Below, in pieces: positions 52,510 through 61,498 of a DNA stretch of 64,000 nucleotides. The first letter of the stretch is position 1. Every line of letters begins with the position of its first letter. A model generated the notes under the pieces. That model saw only the letters and a program-made list of their open reading frames with translations, was not told where the DNA came from and searched no databases. The position numbers and the translations under genes were made by a program. The stretch is from Hyphomicrobiales bacterium (lineage in GTDB: Bacteria; Pseudomonadota; Alphaproteobacteria; Rhizobiales; Rhizobiaceae): positions 111,952-175,951 of the forward strand of contig UBXG01000010.1 of NCBI GenBank assembly GCA_900469475.1. The letters run 5' to 3'.

Positions 52510-54642
52510 TTACGCCATCAGCTTCTCGATCAGTGCCGTCGCCGCTTCCGCAATCACGGTTCCGGGCGGAAAGATCGCGTCGGCGCCGGCGGCCTCCAGC
52601 GCCGCGAAATCCTGCGGCGGAATGACGCCGCCGACCGCAATCAGAATGTTGCGGGCATGACGCCGGATGAGCGCCTCCTTCAATTCCGGCACCAGCGTCA
52701 GATGACCGGCGGCAAGCGACGATGCGCCGACGATGTCGACGCCTTCGCGCACGGCGACGTCGGCGACTTCCTCAGGCGTCTGGAACATCGCGCCGACGAC
52801 GACATCGAAGCCGAGATCGGCAAAGGCCGTGGCGATGACCTTCTGGCCGCGATCGTGCCCATCCTGGCCCATCTTGGCGATGAGGATGCGGGGCTTTTCG
52901 CCGCGCATCTTGCGGAAGGCTTCGACCTTGGCGACAGCCTTGTTGAAGGCGGGGTCGGCGTCGCCGACTTCCTGGCGATAGACGCCTGAGATGGTCCTGA
53001 TCTCGGCGACATGCCGGCCATAGGCCTTTTCCAGCGCCAGCGATATTTCGCCGACGGTGGCTCTCGCCCTCGCTGCCTTGACGGCAAAATCGAGCAGATT
53101 GCCGGTGCCGTTTCGCGCGGCATCCGTTAAGGCATCCAGGGCTGTTTCGACGACGGCCGTCTCGCGGGTGCCCTTCAGCTGCTGCAGCTTGGAAAGCTGG
53201 CGTGCCCGCACCTCGGAATTCTCGACCTTCAGGACATCGACTTCGATATCCTGCGTCGGTTTGGAAAAATTCACGCCGACCACGGTCTGATGGCCGCTGT
53301 CGATGCGGGCCTGCGTTCGGGCCGCGGCTTCCTCGATCCGAAGCTTCGGAATGCCTTTCTCGATCGCCTTCGCCATGCCGCCGATCGCCTCGACCTCCTC
53401 GATATGGGCGAGGGCGCGCGCGGCGAGATCATGGGTCAGCCGCTCGACATAGGCCGAACCGCCCCAGGGGTCGATGATATCTGTCGTGCCTGATTCTTTC
53501 TGCAGCAGGATCTGCGTGTTGCGGGCGATGCGGGCGGAATGATCCGTCGGTAGCGCCAGCGCCTCGTCGAAGGAATTGGTATGGAGCGACTGCGTGTGCC
53601 CCTGTGTGGCCGCCATCGCCTCGACCATGGTGCGGATGATGTTGTTCATCGGATCCTGCGCCGTCAGCGACCAGCCGGAGGTCTGGCTGTGGGTCCTGAG
53701 CGCGAGGGATTTCTGATCCTTCGGCGCGAAATTCTTCTGCATCAGCGTCGCCCAGATCAGCCGCCCGGCGCGCATCTTGGCGACCTCCATGAAGAAGTTC
53801 ATGCCGACGGCCCAGAAGAAGGAGAGGCGGGGGGCGAAGCTGTCGATATCGAGCCCGGCTGCGACGCCGGCCCGCGCATATTCGATGCCGTCGGCAATCG
53901 TGTAGGCGAGCTCCAGATCCGCCGTCGCGCCAGCCTCTTGCATGTGGTAGCCGGAGATCGAGATGGAGTTGAACTTCGGCATGCGCCGGCTGGTATAGCT
54001 GAAGATGTCCGAAACGATCCGCATGGAGGGCTGCGGCGGATAGATATAGGTGTTGCGGACCATGAACTCCTTGAGGATGTCGTTCTGGATCGTGCCCGAC
54101 AGCTTGTCCTCGGAAACGCCCTGTTCCTCCGCTGCGACGATATAAAGCGCCATGATCGGCAGTACCGCGCCGTTCATGGTCATCGAGACGCTCATCTCGT
54201 CGAGCGGAATGCCATCGAAGAGCTGGCGCATGTCGAGGATGGAATCGATCGCCACACCCGCCATGCCGACATCGCCCGCCACCCGCGGATGATCACTGTC
54301 ATAACCGCGGTGGGTGGCAAGATCGAAGGCGACGGAAAGGCCCTTCTGTCCGGCCGCAAGGTTGCGGCGATAGAAGGCGTTGGATTCTTCCGCCGTGGAG
54401 AAGCCGGCATATTGGCGGATGGTCCAGGGCTGCTGGACATACATGGTCGGATAGGGGCCGCGCACAAATGGTGCAGCGCCAGGATAGGTGTCCAAAAACT
54501 TCAGGCCGGCAAGGTCGCTTTCGCGGTAGGAGCGCTTGACGCTGATGCCTTCGGGAGTTTCCCAGGCTGGGGCGTCGATTGTTGGCGCCGTTGCCCGCGG
54601 CTTGGCCCAGGGGATGGTGGTGAAGTCGGGGATACGGGTCAT
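52510..54642 (-). CDS. scpA: Methylmalonyl-CoA mutase, large subunit
   Basis: A 710-residue adenosylcobalamin-dependent mutase interconverting methylmalonyl-CoA and succinyl-CoA, as in propionate and branched-chain breakdown. The N-terminal TIM barrel has [11 protein letters not shown]; the C-terminal B12 domain carries [10 protein letters not shown], the D-x-H-x-x-G ligand motif. It is complete in itself, as expected of the rhizobial BhbA enzyme. It lies downstream of the small subunit, 250 bases away, with a mosaic element between. Confidence 0.96.
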   Translation of the reverse strand: MTRIPDFTTIPWAKPRATAPTIDAPAWETPEGISVKRSYRESDLAGLKFLDTYPGAAPFVRGPYPTMYVQQPWTIRQYAGFSTAEESNAFYRRNLAAGQKGLSVAFDLATHRGYDSDHPRVAGDVGMAGVAIDSILDMRQLFDGIPLDEMSVSMTMNGAVLPIMALYIVAAEEQGVSEDKLSGTIQNDILKEFMVRNTYIYPPQPSMRIVSDIFSYTSRRMPKFNSISISGYHMQEAGATADLELAYTIADGIEYARAGVAAGLDIDSFAPRLSFFWAVGMNFFMEVAKMRAGRLIWATLMQKNFAPKDQKSLALRTHSQTSGWSLTAQDPMNNIIRTMVEAMAATQGHTQSLHTNSFDEALALPTDHSARIARNTQILLQKESGTTDIIDPWGGSAYVERLTHDLAARALAHIEEVEAIGGMAKAIEKGIPKLRIEEAAARTQARIDSGHQTVVGVNFSKPTQDIEVDVLKVENSEVRARQLSKLQQLKGTRETAVVETALDALTDAARNGTGNLLDFAVKAARARATVGEISLALEKAYGRHVAEIRTISGVYRQEVGDADPAFNKAVAKVEAFRKMRGEKPRILIAKMGQDGHDRGQKVIATAFADLGFDVVVGAMFQTPEEVADVAVREGVDIVGASSLAAGHLTLVPELKEALIRRHARNILIAVGGVIPPQDFAALEAAGADAIFPPGTVIAEAATALIEKLMA

Positions 54643-54677
54643 TGAACCGGTGCCTTCGTGAATATGGAGGCTGCGTT

Positions 54678-54866
54678 ACCCCCCTCTGTCGCTTTCGCGA
54701 CATCTCCTCCGCATGGGTGGAGATCAGAAGCCTGCGGAGCGTTTCTGCCGCAGAAAAATACCGCATCTGCGACAGCGAAGGTTGTCATTCCCGCTGGGAT
54801 TAAATTCAAACGTGAAACGATCTCTCCCCTTGTGGGGGAGATGTCCCGCAGCGACAGACGGGGGTG
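54678..54866. repeat. Inverted-repeat intergenic element, copy C
   Basis: The left end ACCCCCCTCTGTCGCT (54678-54693), running on to about 54710, is mirrored by a right end at about 54835-54866 whose reverse complement starts CACCCCCGTCTGTCGCTG. The outer 30 bases agree at most positions with a few substitutions. The interior is less GC-rich. It sits between two cotranscribed mutase genes. Confidence 0.7.
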
Positions 54867-54895
54867 CGCAGTCTCCGCGGATGCGATATTCATTC

Positions 54896-56245
54896 TCATC
54901 CCTCCACCCCCTCATCCAACCGTACCGGCATCAACCCCATCCCACCGGCAATCGAACCCAAAGACCTCAAAACCGTCACCGGCCGTTCGGTCTTCATCGC
55001 AAACAGCGTCGTCCCCACGATCGGCTTGGCGATGCGGCTCTCGCGCGCCTCCGCAACCATCGCCGCCAGGCGACCGCTGGAAATGACCTTCGCCAATCCA
55101 CCCTGGCCTTCGATCTCGATAAAGATATCCCAGGCCCGCTCGGCCAGTGCGCCGGTCAGCGTCTCGATGCCACCGGCTCCAGCGGCGGGATCGACGACAT
55201 GATCGAGGTGGCTCTCCGCCACGAGGATCGTCTGCGTATTGCGCGCCAGACGCCGCGCCAGTGGATCGGGAATGCCGTGTGTCAGGCTGTGCGGCAGAAC
55301 GGAGATCTCGTCGGCGCCGCCGACGCCGGCTGAAAAGACCGCGATCGTATTGCGCAGAATGTTCGTCTCCGGATCGAGGCGGGTCAGCATGCGATAGCTC
55401 GTCTCCGCAAAGAGATGCGCCGGCTGTGGATTGGCGACGCCGCAGGCCTCGGCGATCCGGGTAAAGATCAGCCGTGCGGCGCGCATCTTCGCAATCGTCG
55501 TGAACTGGTTCTGATCGGCCGAAAGGCAAAGGCTGGTTGCCGCAAGCGCTGCTTCCGGCGAAAGGTCGGCCTCTTCGAGCAATCTCAGATGACCGACGAG
55601 GCTTGCGGCCATGACCGCCAACTCCTGCACTTCGGTCCCGCCGGCATTATGCACCACGCGACCGTCTGCATTGACGATCGTCCCAGTCGGCTTCACTTCT
55701 TTGAAGTATTTGATGCCGCTCGAAAAATTGGCAAAATTTTCGGCTGCCAAGAAAGCGTCGAGTCCAAGATGCAAACTTTGGGCACCCCCATCAACAATCG
55801 AGGCTGCCATCATTTTCGCGACGCTGGAAGAAAAGCCATCGAGGCGCAAAGTTGGAGTCTTGGCGGATGCTGCTGCCAACACTTCGGAAAAGATTGGCAA
55901 CTGAGCATCCATGCCGATGCCGAAGGCCGAAGCAGAGGCTTTGGAGATGAGGCTGATACCGCTTGCGCCGTTGGCAAGATCATCGCTGAGCTGCGCCATT
56001 GCTCGCTCGGGCTCCGGATCGTCCATGCGCTGCGTCACCGTCCAGGGAAGGTCGGCCCGCCGGCGCGAGAGCGGAGCATAATCGCGCCGCCGCTCATAAA
56101 GCGGCTGGATGGCGATGCCATCGTCCGTTCGCGATACCAGCGCTTCCTGGAAATCCTTGCCTTTCAACGCCCGTTCCACCAGCTTCAGCCAGGTCTTTTG
56201 GTCGGTGTGGCCGAAGATGCTCGGGTCGAGACTGTCGATATTCAT
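54896..56245 (-). CDS. mutA: Methylmalonyl-CoA mutase, small-subunit-like protein
   Basis: A 449-residue protein with the mutase barrel (L-K-L-V-E-R-A-L-K-G-K-D-F, then D-P-E-T-N-I-L-R-N-T). It lacks the B12-binding C-terminal domain, which the usual small subunit keeps in degenerate form, so it is shorter than typical (about 620 residues). ATG 56245 follows GGAGG. It lies upstream of the complete mutase gene and is divergent from an L,D-transpeptidase gene. It may support the large subunit or be decaying; activity alone is unlikely. Confidence 0.85.
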   Translation of the reverse strand: MNIDSLDPSIFGHTDQKTWLKLVERALKGKDFQEALVSRTDDGIAIQPLYERRRDYAPLSRRRADLPWTVTQRMDDPEPERAMAQLSDDLANGASGISLISKASASAFGIGMDAQLPIFSEVLAAASAKTPTLRLDGFSSSVAKMMAASIVDGGAQSLHLGLDAFLAAENFANFSSGIKYFKEVKPTGTIVNADGRVVHNAGGTEVQELAVMAASLVGHLRLLEEADLSPEAALAATSLCLSADQNQFTTIAKMRAARLIFTRIAEACGVANPQPAHLFAETSYRMLTRLDPETNILRNTIAVFSAGVGGADEISVLPHSLTHGIPDPLARRLARNTQTILVAESHLDHVVDPAAGAGGIETLTGALAERAWDIFIEIEGQGGLAKVISSGRLAAMVAEARESRIAKPIVGTTLFAMKTERPVTVLRSLGSIAGGMGLMPVRLDEGVEG

Positions 56246-56416
56246 GCGATCCTCCGTCCAACAATGATCTAGCTCATGATGCCGCATGGGAAAACAGAAG
56301 TTTGGTCGATCCGTGCAATATCTTCGCTCGCGCTATCTGGTGCTCGACGCCAGCCTCGCTCCAGCCGCGGCCGTCATTATGCGGCCGATCCGATGTGTCC
56401 CAACTGGTTTCCGAGA

Positions 56417-57220
56417 ATGGTCGATCTGCTGCCCGTTTCCTATCGCCTGCTCGCTCTTGCCTCTCTGGCAGCATTGTCCGCCTGCAGCATCATTCCTGAC
56501 ACGGGCGCCACCGACCCTGATCGTTTCGTGCAGGAAACCACCCCGGTCTTCTATCGTCCCGAGGGTATCGAGCCGAACAGGGTAAAACGCCTGCCGGTGC
56601 AGCCTGTGCCGCAGGCGCGCGATCTCTTCCAGACGCAATTCCATCAGACCTATGGTCTGCCGACCTTCAATCCGGTGCATCAGGCCATGTATGCGCAGCG
56701 CAGCGAGGACGATTTCACGCTGCCGGCCATCCCGTATAAGCGCATCGACACGCGCTTCCTACGGCAGGAAGTGGACTACCAGACCAAGGAGCGCCCCGGC
56801 ACCATCGTTGTCGATACGCGCGACCATTTCCTGTATTTCGTCGAGCCGGGTGGCAAGGCAATGCGCTATGGCGTCGGCCTCGGTGCTGCCGGATATGCCT
56901 GGCATGGCAGGGGCGTGATCCAGTGGAAGCAGAAATGGCCGCGCTGGACGCCGCCAGCCGAAATGGTCGCGCGCGACCCGCAGATCAGGCCGCTATCGGC
57001 CGAGCGCGGCGGCATGAATCCGGGGCCGACCAACCCGCTTGGCGCGCGTGCTCTGTACATCTATCAGGGCGGCCGGGATACGCTTTATCGGGTTCACGGT
57101 ACGCCGGATTGGCAGTCGATCGGCAAGGCCGCATCCTCTGGGTGCGTTCGTATGCTCAACCAGGACGTGATGGATCTCTACAATCGAGTGCCTGAAAAGG
57201 CGGAAATTGTCGTTCTGTAG
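56417..57220 (+). CDS. L,D-transpeptidase lipoprotein (YkuD), Sec-type signal
   Basis: A 267-residue periplasmic lipoprotein. The signal peptide ends in L-A-A-L-S-A-C-S, a lipobox, without a twin-arginine motif. The C-terminal YkuD domain has H-G-T-P-D-W-Q-S-I-G, then S-S-G-C-V-R-M with the catalytic Cys; it makes 3-3 crosslinks in peptidoglycan or attaches proteins to it. ATG 56417 begins the signal; earlier in-frame ATGs give no sensible leader. The next gene is a paralogue. Confidence 0.92.
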   Translation: MVDLLPVSYRLLALASLAALSACSIIPDTGATDPDRFVQETTPVFYRPEGIEPNRVKRLPVQPVPQARDLFQTQFHQTYGLPTFNPVHQAMYAQRSEDDFTLPAIPYKRIDTRFLRQEVDYQTKERPGTIVVDTRDHFLYFVEPGGKAMRYGVGLGAAGYAWHGRGVIQWKQKWPRWTPPAEMVARDPQIRPLSAERGGMNPGPTNPLGARALYIYQGGRDTLYRVHGTPDWQSIGKAASSGCVRMLNQDVMDLYNRVPEKAEIVVL

Positions 57221-57381
57221 CAGTATTTTACCACAAATTTTCGTGATGTTGCATAAGTGCGATAGTCGGGATGATTAGCGCTCTTTAGTTTTGCCTCTGT
57301 CTCTGCGAACCTCTCGGGGAACCGAATCAGCCTGTTGATGCGGGTTTTCGCTTCCTCCACCAAAGGAACTATGCTGTCGAC

Positions 57382-58113
57382 ATGAGCCTTCCTTCATCCT
57401 TATCCCGACGTAATTTCCTCGCTCTTGCTGGTCTCGGCGCTGTTTCGACGCTTGCCAGCTGCGCCTCCACCATCAACAGCGGCCCCGTCGTCAGCCCGGT
57501 TCAATATACCGGCTCGCCGAGGCCGTTCCGCACCTGGTTCTCCAGCTATGACGGCGAGCAACCCGATCCGGCCGTAATCTACGCTTCCGTCGAGGATGGC
57601 GGCTTCATCATTCCGGCGGTTCCCTACCAGCAGATCGATCCGCGCTTCTATCGTCAGCGGGTGGTCGACCCCACCGGCGAGGCACCCGGCAGCGTGATCG
57701 TCAACACAACCCAGCGCATGCTCTACGTCACAGAGCAAGGGGGCACGGCGATGCGCTACGGCATCGGCGTTGGCCGCGAAGGCTTTGCCTGGCAGGGCCG
57801 GGGCGTCATCCAGTGGCGCAAGAAATGGCCGCGCTGGAATCCGCCGGATGAAATGGTCGCCCGCCAGCCGGAGCTTGTGAAATATTCCATCGCCAACGGC
57901 GGCATGGACCCGGGCCTGAAGAACCCGCTAGGAGCGCGTGCTCTCTATATTTTCGAAGATAAACAGGACTCGCTTTACCGCCTGCATGGCAACCCCGACT
58001 GGCGCTCCATCGGCAAGGCCGTTTCCTCTGGCTGCGTCCGTCTGCTGAACCAGGATGTCATCGATCTCTATGATCGCGTTCCAGAGCGGGCGCCGATCCT
58101 GGTCACTGCCTGA
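57382..58113 (+). CDS. L,D-transpeptidase lipoprotein (YkuD), Tat-type signal
   Basis: A 243-residue paralogue of the previous gene. The N-terminus S-L-S-R-R-N-F-L-A-L-A-G-L is a twin-arginine signal joined to a lipobox-like L-A-S-C-A, so it is likely a Tat-exported lipoprotein. The YkuD part matches its neighbour closely: G-V-I-Q-W-R-K-K-W-P-R-W, G-N-P-D-W-R-S-I-G-K-A-V and S-S-G-C-V-R-L with the catalytic Cys. An intrinsic terminator follows. Confidence 0.92.
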   Translation: MSLPSSLSRRNFLALAGLGAVSTLASCASTINSGPVVSPVQYTGSPRPFRTWFSSYDGEQPDPAVIYASVEDGGFIIPAVPYQQIDPRFYRQRVVDPTGEAPGSVIVNTTQRMLYVTEQGGTAMRYGIGVGREGFAWQGRGVIQWRKKWPRWNPPDEMVARQPELVKYSIANGGMDPGLKNPLGARALYIFEDKQDSLYRLHGNPDWRSIGKAVSSGCVRLLNQDVIDLYDRVPERAPILVTA

Positions 58114-58124
58114 TACCGCATCAT

Positions 58125-58156
58125 TGAAAAAAGGGGCGTCACTGGCGCCCTTTTTT
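58125..58156 (+). terminator. Intrinsic terminator after second L,D-transpeptidase
   Basis: AAAAAAGGG and GCG pair with CGC and CCTTTTTT with a single G bulge around TCACTGG, ending in six T's. It lies about 12 bases past the stop codon. Confidence 0.85.
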
Positions 58157-58325
58157 GTTTGCCGCCCTGACCGGAATTACCCGGTGCCCCAAAACCACTG
58201 CCAACTTGACCCTCGGCTGCAGGCGCTGGTCGCGTAGACCGGCTCTCCGTTATATCACACCATCGCTATCCTCGTATTGACGGCATTGTCGCATTCACTT
58301 TCTCGAGACAATTGCAAAATATATA

Positions 58326-58354
58326 TTGCGCGCGATTAAATCGCGATGTATATA
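58326..58354 (+). promoter_or_regulatory. Ohr promoter with palindromic operator in the spacer
   Basis: TTGCGC (58326-58331) and TATATA (58349-58354) are separated by exactly 17 bases. The spacer is almost entirely the perfect palindrome CGCGATT-A-AATCGCG (58331-58345), so a bound repressor would block RNA polymerase. Confidence 0.7.
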
Positions 58355-58382
58355 AAATCCATCCAACCGAAGGAGATATGAC

Positions 58383-58805
58383 ATGCCTATTCTCTATACG
58401 ACCAAAGCTTCCGCCACCGGTGGCCGCGCCGGCCATGCAGTTTCCGAAAATGGCGTCCTTGACGTTACGCTTACTGTTCCTAAGGAGCTCGGCGGTGATG
58501 GCGCTACCGGCACCAATCCGGAGCAGCTTTTTGCAGCCGGCTATTCCGCCTGCTTCCTGGGCGCTTTGAAATTTGTCGCAGGCCAGCAGAAGGTCAAGAT
58601 TCCGGAGGACGCAAAGGTCACGGCCACTGTCGGTATCGGCCCGCGCGCAGATGGCACCGGCTTCGGCATCGAAGTGTCTCTGGCCGTTCATATCCCCGGC
58701 ATGGACAAGGCCGAGGCTGAAAAGCTCGCCGCTGCCGCCCATATCGTATGCCCCTATAGCCACGCCATGCGCACCTCGACCGAAGTGCCGGTTGCTGTTG
58801 TCTGA
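58383..58805 (+). CDS. ohr: Organic hydroperoxide resistance protein Ohr
   Basis: A 140-residue OsmC/Ohr-family thiol peroxidase that reduces organic hydroperoxides. The two reactive cysteines are in G-Y-S-A-C-F-L-G-A-L and H-I-V-C-P-Y-S-H-A-M-R. N-P-E-Q-L-F-A-A-G-Y precedes the first. The GGAG ribosome site and a promoter with a palindromic spacer lie upstream, and a strong terminator follows. No OhrR gene is next to it; a MarR gene lies 1.2 kb away on the other side of the toxin pair. Confidence 0.95.
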   Translation: MPILYTTKASATGGRAGHAVSENGVLDVTLTVPKELGGDGATGTNPEQLFAAGYSACFLGALKFVAGQQKVKIPEDAKVTATVGIGPRADGTGFGIEVSLAVHIPGMDKAEAEKLAAAAHIVCPYSHAMRTSTEVPVAVV

Positions 58806-58855
58806 CGCGAAACGCGCCGCCGGTCGTTTGAAGGCCGGAAATACGGAGCATATTG

Positions 58856-58889
58856 AAAAGGAGCGGCAGTTTGATCTGTCGCTCCTTTT
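58856..58889 (+). terminator. Intrinsic terminator after ohr
   Basis: AAAAGGAGCG and GCAG pair with CTGT and CGCTCCTTTT (14 pairs, one G-U) around TTTGAT, followed by CTTTT. It separates ohr from the toxin-antitoxin genes. Confidence 0.88.
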
Positions 58890-58936
58890 CTTTTGCAAGA
58901 AAAATGCTATATTTTTTCTTAAGAAAGGAAGTAGCC

Positions 58937-59320
58937 ATGATGAAAACCCAGGCAATAGGCCAGACGATGCCCGGCGAAGCACTCGTCATGACCAAGGCCG
59001 TCGTCAATGCTGCCGAAAGGCTGGGATTGAACGCCCGTATCCTGGCGGCCATCATCGGCGTGTCGGAGGCGACGGTGTCGCGCATGAAGCGACAGGATCA
59101 TCTGCTAGAGCGCGATAGCAAGCCTTTTGAACTTGCCGTGCTTCTTGTTCGTCTCTTCCGTTCGCTCGACGCTATCGTCGGCGGCGACGAGGCTGTGGCG
59201 CGGCAATGGCTGCGTAACGGCAATGTCGCCTTTGGTGCAGCGCCGATCGACAAGATCGTCTCGATTTCTGGTTTGACCGATGTCCTTGCCTATCTGGACG
59301 CCCGCCGCGCTCTCGTCTGA
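58937..59320 (+). CDS. Xre/MbcA/ParS-type antitoxin
   Basis: A 127-residue antitoxin of the Res-Xre class. The N-terminal HTH is L-A-A-I-I-G-V-S-E-A-T-V-S-R-M-K; the C-terminal MbcA/ParS domain contains A-I-V-G-G-D-E-A-V-A-R-Q-W-L-R-N and ends A-Y-L-D-A-R-R-A-L-V, typical of the family that binds RES toxins. ATG 58937 follows AAGGAAG. It overlaps the RES gene by 41 bases. Confidence 0.9.
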   Translation: MMKTQAIGQTMPGEALVMTKAVVNAAERLGLNARILAAIIGVSEATVSRMKRQDHLLERDSKPFELAVLLVRLFRSLDAIVGGDEAVARQWLRNGNVAFGAAPIDKIVSISGLTDVLAYLDARRALV

Positions 59321-60050
59321 GGCAAGGGCTATTTCCGGCCAATATTGGCGGCTGGTGGAATCGCAGCATCAGGTCTCGACGCTGAAGCTCGTGGACACGT
59401 TGGAGGAGCAGGCGCTCCTAGAAAGCATCCTGGAAGAAAGCAAGCCGGTTCTACCGCCTGAATGCGCCGGGCTTGACTATCTCCTTGCCACGCCCTTCCG
59501 CTATGGCGCGATCTATCCCCACGGTTCCCGTTTCCGTCGCGCCGGCCGCACGCTCGGAGTCTTCTATGCCTCGGAGCAGGTGGAGACGGCCCTGGCTGAA
59601 ATGAGCTTCTATCGGCTGCTCTTCTTCCGTGATTCCCCCGACACGCCGTTGCCCGCCAATGCCGCGGAATATACCGCCTTTGCTGCTGCGATTGCGACGA
59701 ATGCGGCGATCGATCTGACCGCGTCTCCCTTGGATCGCGATCGGAAGCTGTGGACCGATCCGATCGACTACGAGGCTTGCCAGTCGCTTGCAGAGGCTGC
59801 GCGAGCCGGCGGCATCGAGGCAATCCTCTATCGTTCCGTTCGCGATCCTCGCGAAGGCATGAACATAGCGCTGCTCACGGCCAGAGCCTTCTCTGCCCGC
59901 GAACCCGTTGAACGCCAGACCTGGCGCATCCGGCTGTCGCGCGTCGGGGTACAGGCGCTGTGCGAATTCCCACGACGCCGCATCGGCTTCGAAAGACAGG
60001 ATTTCGAGGGCGATCCACGTCTATCTGAGGCGCAATTCAAAGCAGAATAG
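59280..60050 (+). CDS. RES-domain toxin (NAD+-degrading)
   Basis: A 256-residue RES-family toxin, known members of which deplete NAD+. Candidate catalytic residues: Arg in Y-W-R-L, Tyr in V-F-Y-A-S, Glu in T-A-L-A-E-M and Ser in L-Y-R-S-V-R. ATG 59280 lies inside the end of the antitoxin gene; the 41-base overlap is typical of translational coupling. The toxin is long for the family owing to a C-terminal extension. Confidence 0.88.
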   Translation: MSLPIWTPAALSSEARAISGQYWRLVESQHQVSTLKLVDTLEEQALLESILEESKPVLPPECAGLDYLLATPFRYGAIYPHGSRFRRAGRTLGVFYASEQVETALAEMSFYRLLFFRDSPDTPLPANAAEYTAFAAAIATNAAIDLTASPLDRDRKLWTDPIDYEACQSLAEAARAGGIEAILYRSVRDPREGMNIALLTARAFSAREPVERQTWRIRLSRVGVQALCEFPRRRIGFERQDFEGDPRLSEAQFKAE

Positions 60051-60483
60051 CAAGATCGCTGCGCAGGCGGTCACCGCTGCCGTCGGGCAGCCGCTCTTCG
60101 AGCGCGGCGTGCGTCGTCTTCCAGATTGGCACGGCGGCGGCGAGTGCTGCCTTGCCGGATGGGGTGAGGCTGAGCAGGCGGGCGCGTCGATCTTTTGGAT
60201 TCGGCATGATATTGACCCACCCCCGCCGTTCCAGTGGCTTTAAGGCCGCCGTCAGCGTCGTCTGGTCTATTGCCAGGAGTGCTGTGACCGATCCCATGGA
60301 TGCCGGCACGGGCCGGTTCAGGGACATCATCAGGGAGAACTGGCCGTTGGTAAGGCCCAACGGCCGCAGCGCCTTGTCAAAGCGACGGGCAAGAGCGCGC
60401 GCTGCTCGCTGAACATGCAGGCATAGGCAGGTGTCGCGCACTAACAGCGTGGTTTCAAAGGGGATTTCGACTGCGTTTGACAT
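60037..60483 (-). CDS. MarR-family transcriptional regulator
   Basis: A 148-residue winged-helix MarR protein. HTH region: A-S-M-G-S-V-T-A-L-L-A-I-D-Q-T-T-L-T-A-A-L-K; wing: P-N-P-K-D-R-R-A-R-L-L. Two cysteines near the N-terminus (D-T-C-L-C-L-H) recall the peroxide-sensing Cys of OhrR, though the match is partial. Divergent from DUF899; a perfect 16-base palindrome stands next to its own start. It overlaps the RES toxin 3' end by 14 bases (convergent). Confidence 0.88.
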   Translation of the reverse strand: MSNAVEIPFETTLLVRDTCLCLHVQRAARALARRFDKALRPLGLTNGQFSLMMSLNRPVPASMGSVTALLAIDQTTLTAALKPLERRGWVNIMPNPKDRRARLLSLTPSGKAALAAAVPIWKTTHAALEERLPDGSGDRLRSDLAILL

Positions 60484-60492
60484 GATTCATTA

Positions 60493-60508
60493 ATATTGAT
60501 ATCAATAT
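60493..60508. promoter_or_regulatory. Perfect palindrome between MarR and DUF899 genes
   Basis: ATATTGAT-ATCAATAT is a 16-base perfect palindrome ten bases upstream of the MarR start codon, in a spot suited to autoregulation and control of the divergent gene. Confidence 0.7.
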
Positions 60509-60554
60509 ATTTGTCAAGATTTGGGAATGAAAACGCCGGAGGAGGGCGCGGACA

Positions 60555-61280
60555 ATGAACCAGGTCGTTTCCAGGGACGTGTGGCTGGAAGCCCGCCGTC
60601 AACTGCTCGCCAGGGAAAAGGAGGCCACGCATCTTCGCGATCGCGTCAATGCGGAACGCCTGGCCTTGCCTTGGGTAAAGGTCGAGAAGGACTATATTTT
60701 CGACACGTCGGCCGGCAAGAGGACACTTGCAGATCTCTTCGACGGCCGCAGCCAGCTCATCATTTATCACTTCATGCTCGGCCCGGACTGGGATGCCGGA
60801 TGCACCGGCTGCTCCTTCCTTGCCGATCATTTCGATGGAACGCTTCCGCATCTCAACCATCACGATGTCACGTTGGTCGCCGTTGCCCGCGCGCCAATCG
60901 AAAAGATAGAGGCCTACAAGAAACGCATGGGCTGGAAGTTCCCATGGGTGTCGTCCTTCTCCAACGATTTCAATTTCGACTATCACGTCTCTTTCACCAA
61001 AGAGCAGCTTGCCGGTGAAAAGGTGTTCTATAATTTCAACGATATGAACGCCGCCGACGGCAACGACGAGTTGCCTGGTCTCAGCGCCTTCTACAAGGAT
61101 GAAGCCGGCAATATCTTCCACACCTATTCCAGCTATGCCCGCGGCGGCGAGGAAATGATCGGTACGCTGATGATCCTCGACAATGCGCCGAAGGGCCGGA
61201 ATGAAGGCCACACCATGGATTTCGTGCGACGCCACGACGAATATCAGGAGGCGGCGAAGGCGGGCTCCTGCTGCCATTGA
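60555..61280 (+). CDS. DUF899 family thioredoxin-like protein
   Basis: A 241-residue protein of DUF899, thought to have a thioredoxin-like fold. F-M-L-G-P-D-W-D-A-G-C-T-G-C-S-F has the conserved C-x-x-C, and the chain continues with H-L-N-H-H-D-V-T and K-F-P-W-V-S-S. GGAGG lies upstream of ATG 60555. A C-terminal S-C-C-H adds more cysteines. Divergent from a MarR gene. A redox role is plausible but not shown for the family. Confidence 0.85.
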   Translation: MNQVVSRDVWLEARRQLLAREKEATHLRDRVNAERLALPWVKVEKDYIFDTSAGKRTLADLFDGRSQLIIYHFMLGPDWDAGCTGCSFLADHFDGTLPHLNHHDVTLVAVARAPIEKIEAYKKRMGWKFPWVSSFSNDFNFDYHVSFTKEQLAGEKVFYNFNDMNAADGNDELPGLSAFYKDEAGNIFHTYSSYARGGEEMIGTLMILDNAPKGRNEGHTMDFVRRHDEYQEAAKAGSCCH

Positions 61281-61498
61281 AGCATGACGAGACTGCCAAA
61301 TTTACGCTATGCGGCGCAAGGGGTCGAATTATTTCTCCTTGCGCCTAGTTAAGACCTGGAGCCTGCTCGCCAGGAAGCGACGGATCAACTGATTGACCAT
61401 CGTTCGGCCGTCACGTTCATCGGCCATCATGTACCTGCGTCGACATCAGGCTCAGGATGAGACGGATGACCGTCACAATCACAGTAGGGAGAGAGATC

